NCBI GenBank assembly: GCA_965260995.1
Contig: CBDHCD010000003.1
Location: 1,860,001-1,924,000, forward strand
DNA from: JBBROS01 sp965260995
GTDB lineage: Bacteria > Pseudomonadota > Alphaproteobacteria > Acetobacterales > Acetobacteraceae
Reading direction: 5' to 3'
Length of the DNA stretch: 64,000 nt
The notes beneath the pieces were generated by a model. That model ran no database searches. It was not told the DNA's origin and saw only the letters and a list, made by a program, of their open reading frames with translations. Numbering within the stretch: the stretch's first letter is position 1; each line of letters begins with the position of its first letter. This document shows, one piece after another, positions 1 through 7,640 of the stretch. A program made the position numbers and the translations under genes.

Positions 1-11
1 AGGATGCTCCC

Positions 12-704
12 GTGCCGGCGCACCCGGCGGTCGACGCCGGGGTGAACGCCGCGATCGCGACCCGGCGCAGCGTGCGCGGCTTCACCGACGAGGCGGTGCC
101 GCCGGATCTGGTGCGCCACCTGTTGCGGCTGGCCAGCCGCAGCCCGAGCGCCACCAACACGCAACCTTGGCTGGTCCACGTCCTCACCGGCGTGGCCCGG
201 GCCAGGCTGGTGGAGGAGATCGCCGCCGCCCACGCGGCCGGGGACATTCCAAGCATGGAGTACCCCTACTACCCCGAGACCTGGCCGGAGCTTCACCTCG
301 GGCGGCGACGGCAGATCGGCTGGGCGCTTTACGGACTGCTGGGCATCGACAAGAGCGACAAGGCGGACATGTCGCGACAGCACGGGCGCAACTTCACCTT
401 CTTCGGCGCGCCGGTCGGGCTCATCTTCACGGTGCATCGCGACCTGCGCCAGGGAAGCTGGATCGACCTCGGGATGTTCATGCAGTCGATCATGATCGCC
501 GCGCGGGGCTGCGGCCTGGACACCTGCCCGCAAGCCGCCTTCGCCAGCTATCACGCGATCATCCGCCGGCAGTTGGGCATCGGTGACGAGCAGATCGTCG
601 CCTGCGGCATGGCGCTGGGGCACGCCGACCCGAACGAGCCGGCGAACCGGCTGGCCTCGCCACGCGAGCCGGTCTCAGGTTTCGCGCGGTTCCACGACGC
701 GTGA
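12..704 (+). CDS. Nitroreductase-family FMN oxidoreductase
   Basis: Product of 230 aa of the NADH/FMN nitroreductase fold, expected to reduce nitro- or quinone-type substrates in the cytoplasm with a bound flavin. Visible family marks are the N-terminal RRSVRGF flavin-phosphate motif (residues 18-24), the SPSATNTQPW segment (44-53), and a C-terminal GMALGHADPNEPANR stretch typical of the family end. The GTG at 12 is the first in-frame start here, but the frame stays open to the window edge, so the true start may lie upstream of base 1. It points toward the reverse-strand acyl-CoA operon and is separated from it by about 60 nt. The physiological substrate cannot be read from sequence. Confidence 0.85.
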   Translation: MPAHPAVDAGVNAAIATRRSVRGFTDEAVPPDLVRHLLRLASRSPSATNTQPWLVHVLTGVARARLVEEIAAAHAAGDIPSMEYPYYPETWPELHLGRRRQIGWALYGLLGIDKSDKADMSRQHGRNFTFFGAPVGLIFTVHRDLRQGSWIDLGMFMQSIMIAARGCGLDTCPQAAFASYHAIIRRQLGIGDEQIVACGMALGHADPNEPANRLASPREPVSGFARFHDA

Positions 705-767
705 ACGGCCTCGGTCGAGGCATTCGGGGCTGAGGCGACGGACGGGCGAGGGCGAACTGCCTCGCGA

Positions 768-1559
768 TCACTCGAATTGCGGCGAGCGTTTCGTGAGGAA
801 GGCGTCCACGGCCTCGCGATGATCTGCAGTGGCGTGGGCCAGGGCTTGCATCTGGGCGGCGAGTTCGAGCAACGGCGCTTGGGCCATCTCGCGGCCCTGT
901 TGCAACAGGCGCTTGGCCATGCGGACGGCGTGGGCCGGGTTGGCGGCGATGCGGGCGGCCAGCTCGCGGACCGTGGGCAGCAGGTCGGCATCCGGGGTGA
1001 CGCGAGACACCAGGCCGCAGGCGAGCGCCGCCTGGGCGTCCAGCGTGTCGCCGGTGAAAGTCATCTCGCAGGCCTTGGAGAAGCCGACGACGCGGGGCAG
1101 CAGCCAAGCGCCGCCGTCGCCGGGGATGATGCCGAGCTTGACGAAGCTCTCGGCGAACGAGGCGGATTCGGCGGCGACGCGAATGTCGCACATGCAGGCC
1201 AGGTCGCAGCCCGCGCCGATGGCCGGGCCGTTGACGGCGGCGATGACCGGCACGTCGAGCTTGGCGAAGGCGAGGGTGATGCGCTGGATGCCGCGGGTGT
1301 AGTAGGCGACCGTGCCGGCGGGGGCGCGGGCGCGGGCTTCGGTTTCCTGCGCCATCGCCCGCAGGTCGCCGCCCGAGGAGAAGGCCCGGCCCGCACCGGT
1401 GAGGATCGCGACGCGAACGCTCCGGTCTCCCCCCAGCCGGTCGAGCGCGGCGACGATGGCGTCGACCACGGCGGCCTCGGAGATTGGGTTGCGCCGTTCC
1501 GGCTGGTTGAGAGTCAAGGTGACGATGCCGCCGTCCTGCTCGTAGAGCACATCGTTCAT
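768..1559 (-). CDS. Enoyl-CoA hydratase/isomerase family protein
   Basis: A 263-aa crotonase-fold protein. Oxyanion-hole segments are visible at SSGGD (residues 61-65) and GPAIGAGCDL (111-120), followed by the FVKLGIIPGDGG region that carries acid/base residues in hydratases; a Glu sits at 137 and the usual GAGG is GDGG here. It would hydrate or isomerise a 2-enoyl-CoA. It is the last gene of a reverse-strand operon (CoA-transferase, two acyl-CoA dehydrogenases, this gene), 9 nt downstream of the preceding dehydrogenase. That order reads as activation, desaturation and hydration of an acyl-CoA. Specificity (hydratase, isomerase or related crotonase) is not decided by the sequence. Confidence 0.9.
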   Translation of the reverse strand: MNDVLYEQDGGIVTLTLNQPERRNPISEAAVVDAIVAALDRLGGDRSVRVAILTGAGRAFSSGGDLRAMAQETEARARAPAGTVAYYTRGIQRITLAFAKLDVPVIAAVNGPAIGAGCDLACMCDIRVAAESASFAESFVKLGIIPGDGGAWLLPRVVGFSKACEMTFTGDTLDAQAALACGLVSRVTPDADLLPTVRELAARIAANPAHAVRMAKRLLQQGREMAQAPLLELAAQMQALAHATADHREAVDAFLTKRSPQFE

Positions 1560-1568
1560 GGTGGTTCC

Positions 1569-2747
1569 CTATCGCAACCCGAGGCCGCGGGCGATGATGC
1601 CGCGCAAGATCTCCCGCGTGCCGCCGCGGAGCGAGAACGACGGGGCGTGCATGGTGAGGTAGCCGAGCACGGCCCTGTAGGCGCGCAGGTCGTCGTCGGT
1701 GCCGGCGCGCATCTCGTCGTCCGACGGATCGGGCGGCACCAGGCCGCGGGCGATCTCGGGAATCTCCTGCTCGACCAACGCCCCGAGATCCTTCACCATC
1801 GCCGCTTGCAAGGCCGGGTCTGCGCCGGCGGCGAGCATGCCGGCGACCGAGCGGGACAGGCGGCGCAATACGGCGATGTGCGCCACCAAGCGGCCGACGG
1901 CGACCGCCGCGCGATCGGACGGGCGCTCGCCCAGCACGCGCACCAGCTCGACCAGCAGCGCGAAGGAGGACAGGAACCGCTCGGGGCCGCTGCGCTCGTA
2001 GGCGAGTTCGCCGGTGACCTGCGCCCAACCCTCTCCCTCCGTGCCGAGCAGCGCGCCTTCCGGCAGGAACGCGTCCTGGAACACTACCTCGTTGAAGTGG
2101 TGCTCGCCGGTGAGCGCCAGGATCGGGCGGACGGTGATGCCCGGCAGCGCCATGTCGACGATGAACTGGCTGACGCCGCCGTGCCTCTCCGCGGGCCGGC
2201 TCCCGGCCTGGCCGGTGCGGCAGAACAGGATCATGGCGTGGCAACGGTCGGCGTTGGTGGTCCAGAGCTTGGCGCCGTTGACGATCCAGCCGCCTTGCAC
2301 GCGCGACGCCCGGGTGCGGACGGAAGCGAGGTCGGAGCCCGAATCCGGCTCGCTCATGCCGATGCAGAAGAAGCACTCCCCGGCGGCGATGCGCGGCAGG
2401 TAGGCCCGGCGCTGCTCCTCGGTGCCGTAGCGGAGCAGGGCGGGGCCGCTCTGCCGGTCGGCGATCCAGTGCGCGGCGACGGGCGCGCCGGCGGCCAGCA
2501 TCTCCTCCAGCACGACGTAGCGTTCGAGCGGGCCGCGCTCGTGGCCGCCGTACTGCTGGGGCCAGGCCATGCCGATCCAGCCGCGCTTGCCCAGCTCGCG
2601 ACTGAATCCGGCGTCGAAGCCGTTCCAGCTCTCGGCGCGCTGCCGCGGCGTGCGGCCGGGGATTTCTGCGCCGAGAAAGGCGCGGACCTCGGCGCGGAGG
2701 CGTTCAGCCGCCTGGCTCGGCGGCGGCGGGGCGAAGACGAAGGACAT
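1569..2747 (-). CDS. Acyl-CoA dehydrogenase (first of a pair)
   Basis: A 392-aa FAD-dependent acyl-CoA dehydrogenase that would introduce a 2,3 double bond into an acyl-CoA, passing electrons to ETF. Family features are the MSEPDSGSDLASVRTRA FAD/substrate segment in the middle and the C-terminal GGTREILRGIIARGLGL ending. The ATG at 2747 is preferred over a further in-frame upstream start because GAGGAG lies 7 nt before it and homology begins there. It follows the other dehydrogenase by 11 nt. Two adjacent, unequal dehydrogenases of this kind often form alpha2beta2 heterotetramers in steroid- or carnitine-type acyl-CoA pathways; that pairing is inferred from context. Confidence 0.9.
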   Translation of the reverse strand: MSFVFAPPPPSQAAERLRAEVRAFLGAEIPGRTPRQRAESWNGFDAGFSRELGKRGWIGMAWPQQYGGHERGPLERYVVLEEMLAAGAPVAAHWIADRQSGPALLRYGTEEQRRAYLPRIAAGECFFCIGMSEPDSGSDLASVRTRASRVQGGWIVNGAKLWTTNADRCHAMILFCRTGQAGSRPAERHGGVSQFIVDMALPGITVRPILALTGEHHFNEVVFQDAFLPEGALLGTEGEGWAQVTGELAYERSGPERFLSSFALLVELVRVLGERPSDRAAVAVGRLVAHIAVLRRLSRSVAGMLAAGADPALQAAMVKDLGALVEQEIPEIARGLVPPDPSDDEMRAGTDDDLRAYRAVLGYLTMHAPSFSLRGGTREILRGIIARGLGLR

Positions 2748-2758
2748 GAGGCCGCTCC

Positions 2759-3823
2759 TCAAGCGTCGATGGCGGTGATGTCGGCCCAGAGGCGGTCGCC
2801 GCCGGACCGGGCGGCGAGGCGGCCGAGCAGCAGGCTCCACTCGGCCTCCCCGCCCCATTCGTCGCGCCACGACCAAAGCCGCCGGGTCAGGTGGTGCAAG
2901 GCGTGCTCCTGGGTGAAGCCGATCGCGCCGTGGACCTGGTGGGCGATGGCGGCTCCCGCCCCGGCGGCCTCGCCCGCGCGGACCTTCGCCGCCGCCATCG
3001 CGGGCAGGCGCAAGCCATCAACGAAGGCGTCGGCACCCATATCAGCCGCCGCGCCGGCCGCCGCCACCTGCCCAGCCAGGACGGCGAGGTTCTGCTGCAC
3101 CGCTTGGAAACGCCCGATCGACTTGCCGAACTGCTGACGATCCTGGGCGTAACGCACCGTCATCTCCAGCACGCGGCCGAGCGCGCCGGCGATCATCAGG
3201 GCACGGGTGGTCGCCCCGGCCGCGCGCAGCTGCAACGGGCCGACGCCTGAACGCGCGGGGGCGACCTCGCCGGGCGACAAGGCGGTGTCGATGGCGAGGA
3301 CGTCGCGCGGCTCGTCCGCGAGGTTGGCCGCCGTCTCGGACCGGCAATGGCTCGGACGGAGCAGGGCGACGAAGGGATGGCCGTCGCACATCGCCATCAA
3401 CGCGACGGCGGCGGCCTCGCGCGCCCAGGCCACCCCGGCGACTCGCCCCGCCAGGCGCCATCCCTGCCCCGCCCGTCGCAGCGTCAGCGTCTTCCCCTCG
3501 GCCAGGGTCAGCGGCCCGTCCGGCACGGGCAGGCCCGCGCCGGCCAGCAGCCAGCCCGCCAGCATCGTCTCGGCCAGCGGCGACGGGGCAGCCGCAGCGC
3601 CCGCCAGGCGCAGCACGCCCAGCGCCTCGGCGGGCGGGACGCCGAAGCCGCCGGCCGCCTCCGGCAGCAGGGCGCGGTGCAGTCCGGCGTCCTCGATGGC
3701 GGACCAGAGCGGGCCAGGCCATGCGCCCCGCCCGGCCTCGGCCAGCGACGCCGGGGTGACGTGGGCGGCGAACAGGCGGGCGGCGGCATCGGTCAGCAGG
3801 CTATCGAGTGGCGGCCCAGTCAT
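2759..3823 (-). CDS. Acyl-CoA dehydrogenase (second, shorter)
   Basis: A 354-aa acyl-CoA dehydrogenase homologue, shorter than the roughly 380-400 aa common in the family. The C-terminal helical domain is clear: RQQFGKSIGRFQAVQ, then HQVHGAIGFTQEHALHHL and RRLWSWR. The N-terminal half is Ala/Pro-rich and keeps the fold only loosely. The ATG at 3823 overlaps the stop of the upstream CoA-transferase by 4 nt (ATGA), so the two are translationally coupled. It probably pairs with the neighbouring 392-aa dehydrogenase as the second subunit of a heteromeric enzyme (inference). Which subunit holds the catalytic base was not resolved. Confidence 0.88.
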   Translation of the reverse strand: MTGPPLDSLLTDAAARLFAAHVTPASLAEAGRGAWPGPLWSAIEDAGLHRALLPEAAGGFGVPPAEALGVLRLAGAAAAPSPLAETMLAGWLLAGAGLPVPDGPLTLAEGKTLTLRRAGQGWRLAGRVAGVAWAREAAAVALMAMCDGHPFVALLRPSHCRSETAANLADEPRDVLAIDTALSPGEVAPARSGVGPLQLRAAGATTRALMIAGALGRVLEMTVRYAQDRQQFGKSIGRFQAVQQNLAVLAGQVAAAGAAADMGADAFVDGLRLPAMAAAKVRAGEAAGAGAAIAHQVHGAIGFTQEHALHHLTRRLWSWRDEWGGEAEWSLLLGRLAARSGGDRLWADITAIDA

Positions 3824-5073
3824 GAAGCGGCCTTGGCGCGGGCAGCCGGGGAGGTGTCGCCGCCGGGCTGTCCTGTGCGCTCGGTGCTGCTCGCCAGCAC
3901 GGCGTCGATGCGATCCTGGCCGTAGCCGGCTTCGCGCAGGACGTCCGCCGTGTGCTCGCCGAGACAAGGGGCCAGGCGCGACGGCTCGGGCGGCGTGCCG
4001 GACCATCGGCCAGGCACGCGCATGGTGCGGAGCGTGCCTTCGCTCGGGTGATGCTCGGTGTGGAAGAAGCCGGTCGCGGCCAGGTGCGGATCAGCGAAGA
4101 GGCTGTCGAGGTCATGCAGCGGCATCGCCGGGATGTCGTGCGCTTCGAACAGGTCGAGCCAGGCCGCGGTCACGCGTTCGCGCAGGGTGTCGGCCACGAA
4201 GCCGTAAACGGAGTCGACGTGGTCCGAACGGGCGGAGATGGTGGCGAAGCGCGGGTCGGCTTCCCACAGGTCGGCGCGGCCGATGGCGTGGAGGAAGGCC
4301 TGCCACTGCTTGTCGTTGTAGATCATGGCGCAGAGATAGCCGTCGGCGGTGGGATACGGGCGGCGGTCGCGGGAGAGTTGGCGGCGGTAGCCGGCCGGGC
4401 CGAGCGGCGGCTCGAAGGTGCGGCCCTGCATGTGGTCGCCCAGCACCAGCTCGGCCATCGTCTCGAACATCGGCAGCTCGATCTCCTGCCCCGCCTTTTG
4501 CCCGTCGCGCTCGCGGGCGAACAGGGCGGCGGCGATGGCGGTGGCGGCGCGCAGGCCGACGGCGCGGTCGGCGATGGCGGTGGGAACGTAGCGCGGGGCC
4601 TGGCCGCTGGCTTCCGCCGCCAGGCTCGGCAAGCCGACCGCGCCCTGGATCAGGTCGTCGTAGGCCGGGCGCGGCGCGTAGGGGCCACCCTGGCCGAAGC
4701 CGGTGATCGCCACGTAGATGAGGCGTGGGTTGACGGCGCGGACGTCGTCGTAGCCGAGGCCCAAGCGCCGCATCGCCGCCGGGCGGACGCTGGCGACGAG
4801 GACGTCGGCGCCGCGGCAGAGGTCGCGCAGCGCGGCGCGGCCCTCGTCCCGCTTGAGGTCGAGCACGATGCTGCGCTTCGAGCGGTTGGCGTTGAGGAAG
4901 ATCGCGCCCATGCCGGGGTTGCGCATCGGGCCGACGCCGCGGACCATGTCGCCGCCCGGCGGCTCGACCTTGATCACGTCCGCGCCGAGATCGCCCAGGA
5001 TCATCGTGGCGTAAGGTCCCATCAGCACGCTGGTCATGTCGATGATGCGCACGCCTGCCAGTGGTCCGGCCAT
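3820..5073 (-). CDS. Family III CoA-transferase (CaiB/BaiF)
   Basis: A 417-aa family III CoA-transferase, which moves CoA between carboxylic acids through an aspartyl-CoA intermediate. Marks include the N-terminal GVRIIDMTSVLMGPYATMIL and GDLGADVIKVEPP segments, NRSKRSIVLDLK (about 63-74), and RPAYDDLIQG, in which Asp139 is the likely catalytic aspartate. The start at 5073 has an AGGAG box about 8 nt upstream; the frame runs open further but without family similarity. It is the first gene of the acyl-CoA operon and would activate the acid that the two dehydrogenases and the hydratase then process. The promoter should lie in the 230-nt divergent gap before the amine oxidase. Confidence 0.92.
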   Translation of the reverse strand: MAGPLAGVRIIDMTSVLMGPYATMILGDLGADVIKVEPPGGDMVRGVGPMRNPGMGAIFLNANRSKRSIVLDLKRDEGRAALRDLCRGADVLVASVRPAAMRRLGLGYDDVRAVNPRLIYVAITGFGQGGPYAPRPAYDDLIQGAVGLPSLAAEASGQAPRYVPTAIADRAVGLRAATAIAAALFARERDGQKAGQEIELPMFETMAELVLGDHMQGRTFEPPLGPAGYRRQLSRDRRPYPTADGYLCAMIYNDKQWQAFLHAIGRADLWEADPRFATISARSDHVDSVYGFVADTLRERVTAAWLDLFEAHDIPAMPLHDLDSLFADPHLAATGFFHTEHHPSEGTLRTMRVPGRWSGTPPEPSRLAPCLGEHTADVLREAGYGQDRIDAVLASSTERTGQPGGDTSPAARAKAAS

Positions 5074-5158
5074 CCGCGTTCTCCTGCCCTGGCCCGCGCC
5101 GCCCCGTCCGTCCCGACGCCGCATCTCGCCGCGGCCGAGTCCGCGCCGGTCGCGGCCA

Positions 5159-5234
5159 CGTGTCAGCAGGATCGCTCGGCGTCGTCGACGCGGGAGCGTC
5201 GCTTCACTCTGCTGACACGGGGGCGTCGCTCCAC
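5159..5234. promoter_or_regulatory. Divergent control region with repeats
   Basis: Inside the 230-nt gap between the divergent CoA-transferase and amine-oxidase genes lie two ordered repeats. CGTGTCAGCAG (5159-5169) and its exact reverse complement CTGCTGACACG (5209-5219) form an 11-bp inverted repeat with 39 nt between the arms. A 21-bp unit occurs twice in direct orientation at 5187-5207 and 5214-5234 (18 of 21 identical, 27-nt period). This is what an operator for a regulator controlling both directions could look like; no regulator gene is adjacent, so the function is inferred. Confidence 0.4.
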
Positions 5235-5303
5235 CACTGCAAATGCCAGGTTCGAGGCCAGATGCGCCTTGACCAAATCCGCGCGGTTGAGGAAGCAAGC
5301 TGG

Positions 5304-6608
5304 ATGTCACGCAGACGAGACCACGGCGATTGGAAAAGCTCGAAGCCGCTGCGCGACGCCGGTGTGGTGGTGATCGGCGCGGGCGTGGCCGGGCTGTCTG
5401 CGACGCGGCGGCTGCGCGCGCAGGGCGTGCCGGTGACGCTGATCGAGGCCGGCGAGCGCGTCGGCGGGCGGGCGCACACGATCACCCTCGGCGGTCAGCC
5501 GTTCGACCGCGGCGCGTCCTGGCTGCACGATGCGGCGCGCAACCCGCTTGTCGCGCTGGCGACGGCGGAGGACGGGCTGTTCGACTCGGATCGGGCCGGG
5601 CAAACGCGGCTGAGCATCGGCGGCCGGGTGGCGACGGCGGCGGACCATGCCGCCTACGATGCCGCGTGGGCGCGGTTCGAGGCGGTGGCCGGGCCAGCGC
5701 CGGACCGGTCGGACATGACTTTGGCCGAAGCGATGCGCCCGATGGCGCACGATCCGTGGGCCAGGCTGATCGCGGTGTGGGAGGGGGCGATCATTGCCGC
5801 CGCCGATGCGGACCGGCTCGGGGCGGACGATTGGCGGCGCAACCGGTTGGGCGGCCGCAACATGGTGGCGCCGGGCGGGATCGGGGCGTTCGTGACCCGG
5901 CACCTGGCCACGGCGGCGCGGCTGGGCACGCCAGCCCACCGGGTGAAATGGGGCGGGGACGATGTTGAGGTGGAAACCCCGGCCGGAACGATCCGAGCGG
6001 GGGCGGCCATCGTCACCGTCTCGACCGGCGTGCTGGCAGGGGGCGGCATCCGGTTCGATCCCCCATTGCCCGGCGCGGTCGAGGCGGCGATCCGGGCGTT
6101 GCCGATGGGATTGCTGAGCAAGATCGCCTTCCCCGCGCCGGAAGGCCGCCTCGGACTGGCGGCGAATACGTTGCTGGAAGACCGGGACGGGCGGATGACG
6201 TTCAACGCCTGGCCGCAGGGGCGCAGCCACTTGATAGGGTTTTACGGTGGCGCGTTGGCCTGGGAGGTCGCGCCGGACCCGCGGATGGCGCAGGACATGG
6301 CGCGCGCCGAGTTGAAGCGGATGCTGGGCACCGAGGCGGCGCGCGCCCTCGGCCCGGCAATCGCGGTGACGGATTGGGGCACCGATCCCCTGACGCTCGG
6401 GGCCTACGCCTACGCCGGGCCGGGAGATGCGGCGGCGCGGAGCGCCCTGGGTATGGCGTGCCTGGGCGGGCGGGTGCTGTTCGCGGGCGAAGCGACTCGG
6501 ACCGACGGGCTGGCCGGAACCGTCGGCGGCGCGTTTCTCAGCGGTGCCGAGGCGGCGGACCGGATCCTGGCGCTCGGGCCGGCTCAGATGCCGCGGGTAT
6601 TGACGTAG
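5304..6608 (+). CDS. FAD-dependent amine oxidase (flavin monooxygenase-like)
   Basis: A 434-aa flavin amine oxidase. The N-terminal dinucleotide-binding GAGVAGLSA motif is followed by IEAGERVGGRAHT, the usual second FAD contact, and the C terminus has GRVLFAGEATRTDGLAGTVGGAFLSG, the typical FAD-binding end (AGE...GTV.GA..SG), here described in parts. It should oxidise an amine or amino acid with release of peroxide; a catalase gene lies 1 kb downstream. The ATG at 5304 is chosen for the AGGAAG about 8 nt upstream; an ATG at 5262 is the alternative and would add 14 residues. The 3' end overlaps the convergent SMP-30 gene by 25 nt. The substrate is unknown. Confidence 0.88.
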   Translation: MSRRRDHGDWKSSKPLRDAGVVVIGAGVAGLSATRRLRAQGVPVTLIEAGERVGGRAHTITLGGQPFDRGASWLHDAARNPLVALATAEDGLFDSDRAGQTRLSIGGRVATAADHAAYDAAWARFEAVAGPAPDRSDMTLAEAMRPMAHDPWARLIAVWEGAIIAAADADRLGADDWRRNRLGGRNMVAPGGIGAFVTRHLATAARLGTPAHRVKWGGDDVEVETPAGTIRAGAAIVTVSTGVLAGGGIRFDPPLPGAVEAAIRALPMGLLSKIAFPAPEGRLGLAANTLLEDRDGRMTFNAWPQGRSHLIGFYGGALAWEVAPDPRMAQDMARAELKRMLGTEAARALGPAIAVTDWGTDPLTLGAYAYAGPGDAAARSALGMACLGGRVLFAGEATRTDGLAGTVGGAFLSGAEAADRILALGPAQMPRVLT

Positions 6609-7507
6609 AGGGCGTAGATCGATTGGGAGGCCGCCATGAACAGCCGGTTGCGACGGCGGCCGCCGAAGCACAGGTTGGCGCAGCGCTCCGGCAGGGCGAT
6701 GCGGCCGATCGGCGCGCCGCCCGGGTTGAACACCATGACGCCGTCGAGTTCCGGCGTCCCCATTCCCCAGCCGCACCACAGGTTGCCGTCCTCGTCGATC
6801 CGAAAGCCGTCGGGCGTGCCGGGGCCCGCGTCGATGAAGGTGCGGCGGTTGGTGAGCGTGGTTCCGGCCACGTCGTAGGCCAGGATCTCGCGCGGCTCAG
6901 CCCGGCTGGCCACGACGTAGAGGATGCGCTCGCCGGGGGAGAAGGCGAGGCCGTTGGGGCCTGGCACATCATCGGCGACGACGCTCGCCTGCCCGGTCGC
7001 GGGATCGAGGCGGTAAACGGCGGCCGGCAGTTCCTGCTCGGCGCGGTTGCCTTCGTAGTCGCCCAGGAGGCCGAACGGCGGATCGGTGAACCAGATCGCG
7101 CCGTCCGAGGCGACGACGACGTCGTTGGGCGAGTTGAGCCGCTTGCCGTCGAAACGGTCGATCAACGTGATCACCGTGCCGTCGTGCTCGGTGCGGCTGA
7201 CGCGGCGGGCGCCGTGCTCGCAGGTGACGAGGCGGCCCTGCTGGTCGCGGGTGTTGCCGTTGGCGTAGTCGCTCGGGCGGCGGTAGTCGCTCAATTGGCC
7301 GGTCTGCTCGTCCCACTTGACGATGCGATTGTTGGGAATGTCGCTGACCAGGAGGTGCCGCGCGTCGCCGAACCAGACCGGTCCTTCGGCCCAGCGCAGG
7401 CCGGTGCCCAGGCGCTCGACCGCCGAGAGCGCGAGCCGATACTTCGCGAAGCTGGGATCGAGAATGTGAATTGCGGGATCCGGGTAGAACGAGCTTGCTT
7501 GCCACAT
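6584..7507 (-). CDS. SMP-30/gluconolactonase-family hydrolase
   Basis: A 307-aa six-bladed beta-propeller of the SMP-30/gluconolactonase/LRE-like group, whose members are metal-dependent lactonases. Diagnostic segments are WAEGPVWFGD near residue 40 (metal-ligand Glu), LNSPNDVVVASDGAIWFTDP in the middle (Asn and Asp ligands) and GPNGLAFSPGERILYV later (second Asn). The C-terminal PDGFRIDEDGNLWCG is also typical. It would open a sugar or aldonic lactone. The gene is divergent from the catalase gene (133 nt between starts) and convergent with the amine oxidase (25-nt overlap). A second family member lies at 49193-50107. Confidence 0.88.
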   Translation of the reverse strand: MWQASSFYPDPAIHILDPSFAKYRLALSAVERLGTGLRWAEGPVWFGDARHLLVSDIPNNRIVKWDEQTGQLSDYRRPSDYANGNTRDQQGRLVTCEHGARRVSRTEHDGTVITLIDRFDGKRLNSPNDVVVASDGAIWFTDPPFGLLGDYEGNRAEQELPAAVYRLDPATGQASVVADDVPGPNGLAFSPGERILYVVASRAEPREILAYDVAGTTLTNRRTFIDAGPGTPDGFRIDEDGNLWCGWGMGTPELDGVMVFNPGGAPIGRIALPERCANLCFGGRRRNRLFMAASQSIYALYVNTRGI

Positions 7508-7640
7508 GCAACGTGCTCCTTGAGATGTCGTGGCGGCGTTGTATAGCGGAACTCCGGCGTCAAAAAGTTGTGGACGGGATGTAATGCATCCGAACCCCGC
7601 GCACGGCGTTGGCCGCTGGAGTCAGGCAATGGAGGCATGA

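Noticed and set aside
777..3137. A 786-codon open frame on the + strand across the acyl-CoA operon
   Set aside because: It is antisense to three recognised genes, full of Arg/Ala/Gly with no family motif, and explained by high G+C, which removes stop codons.
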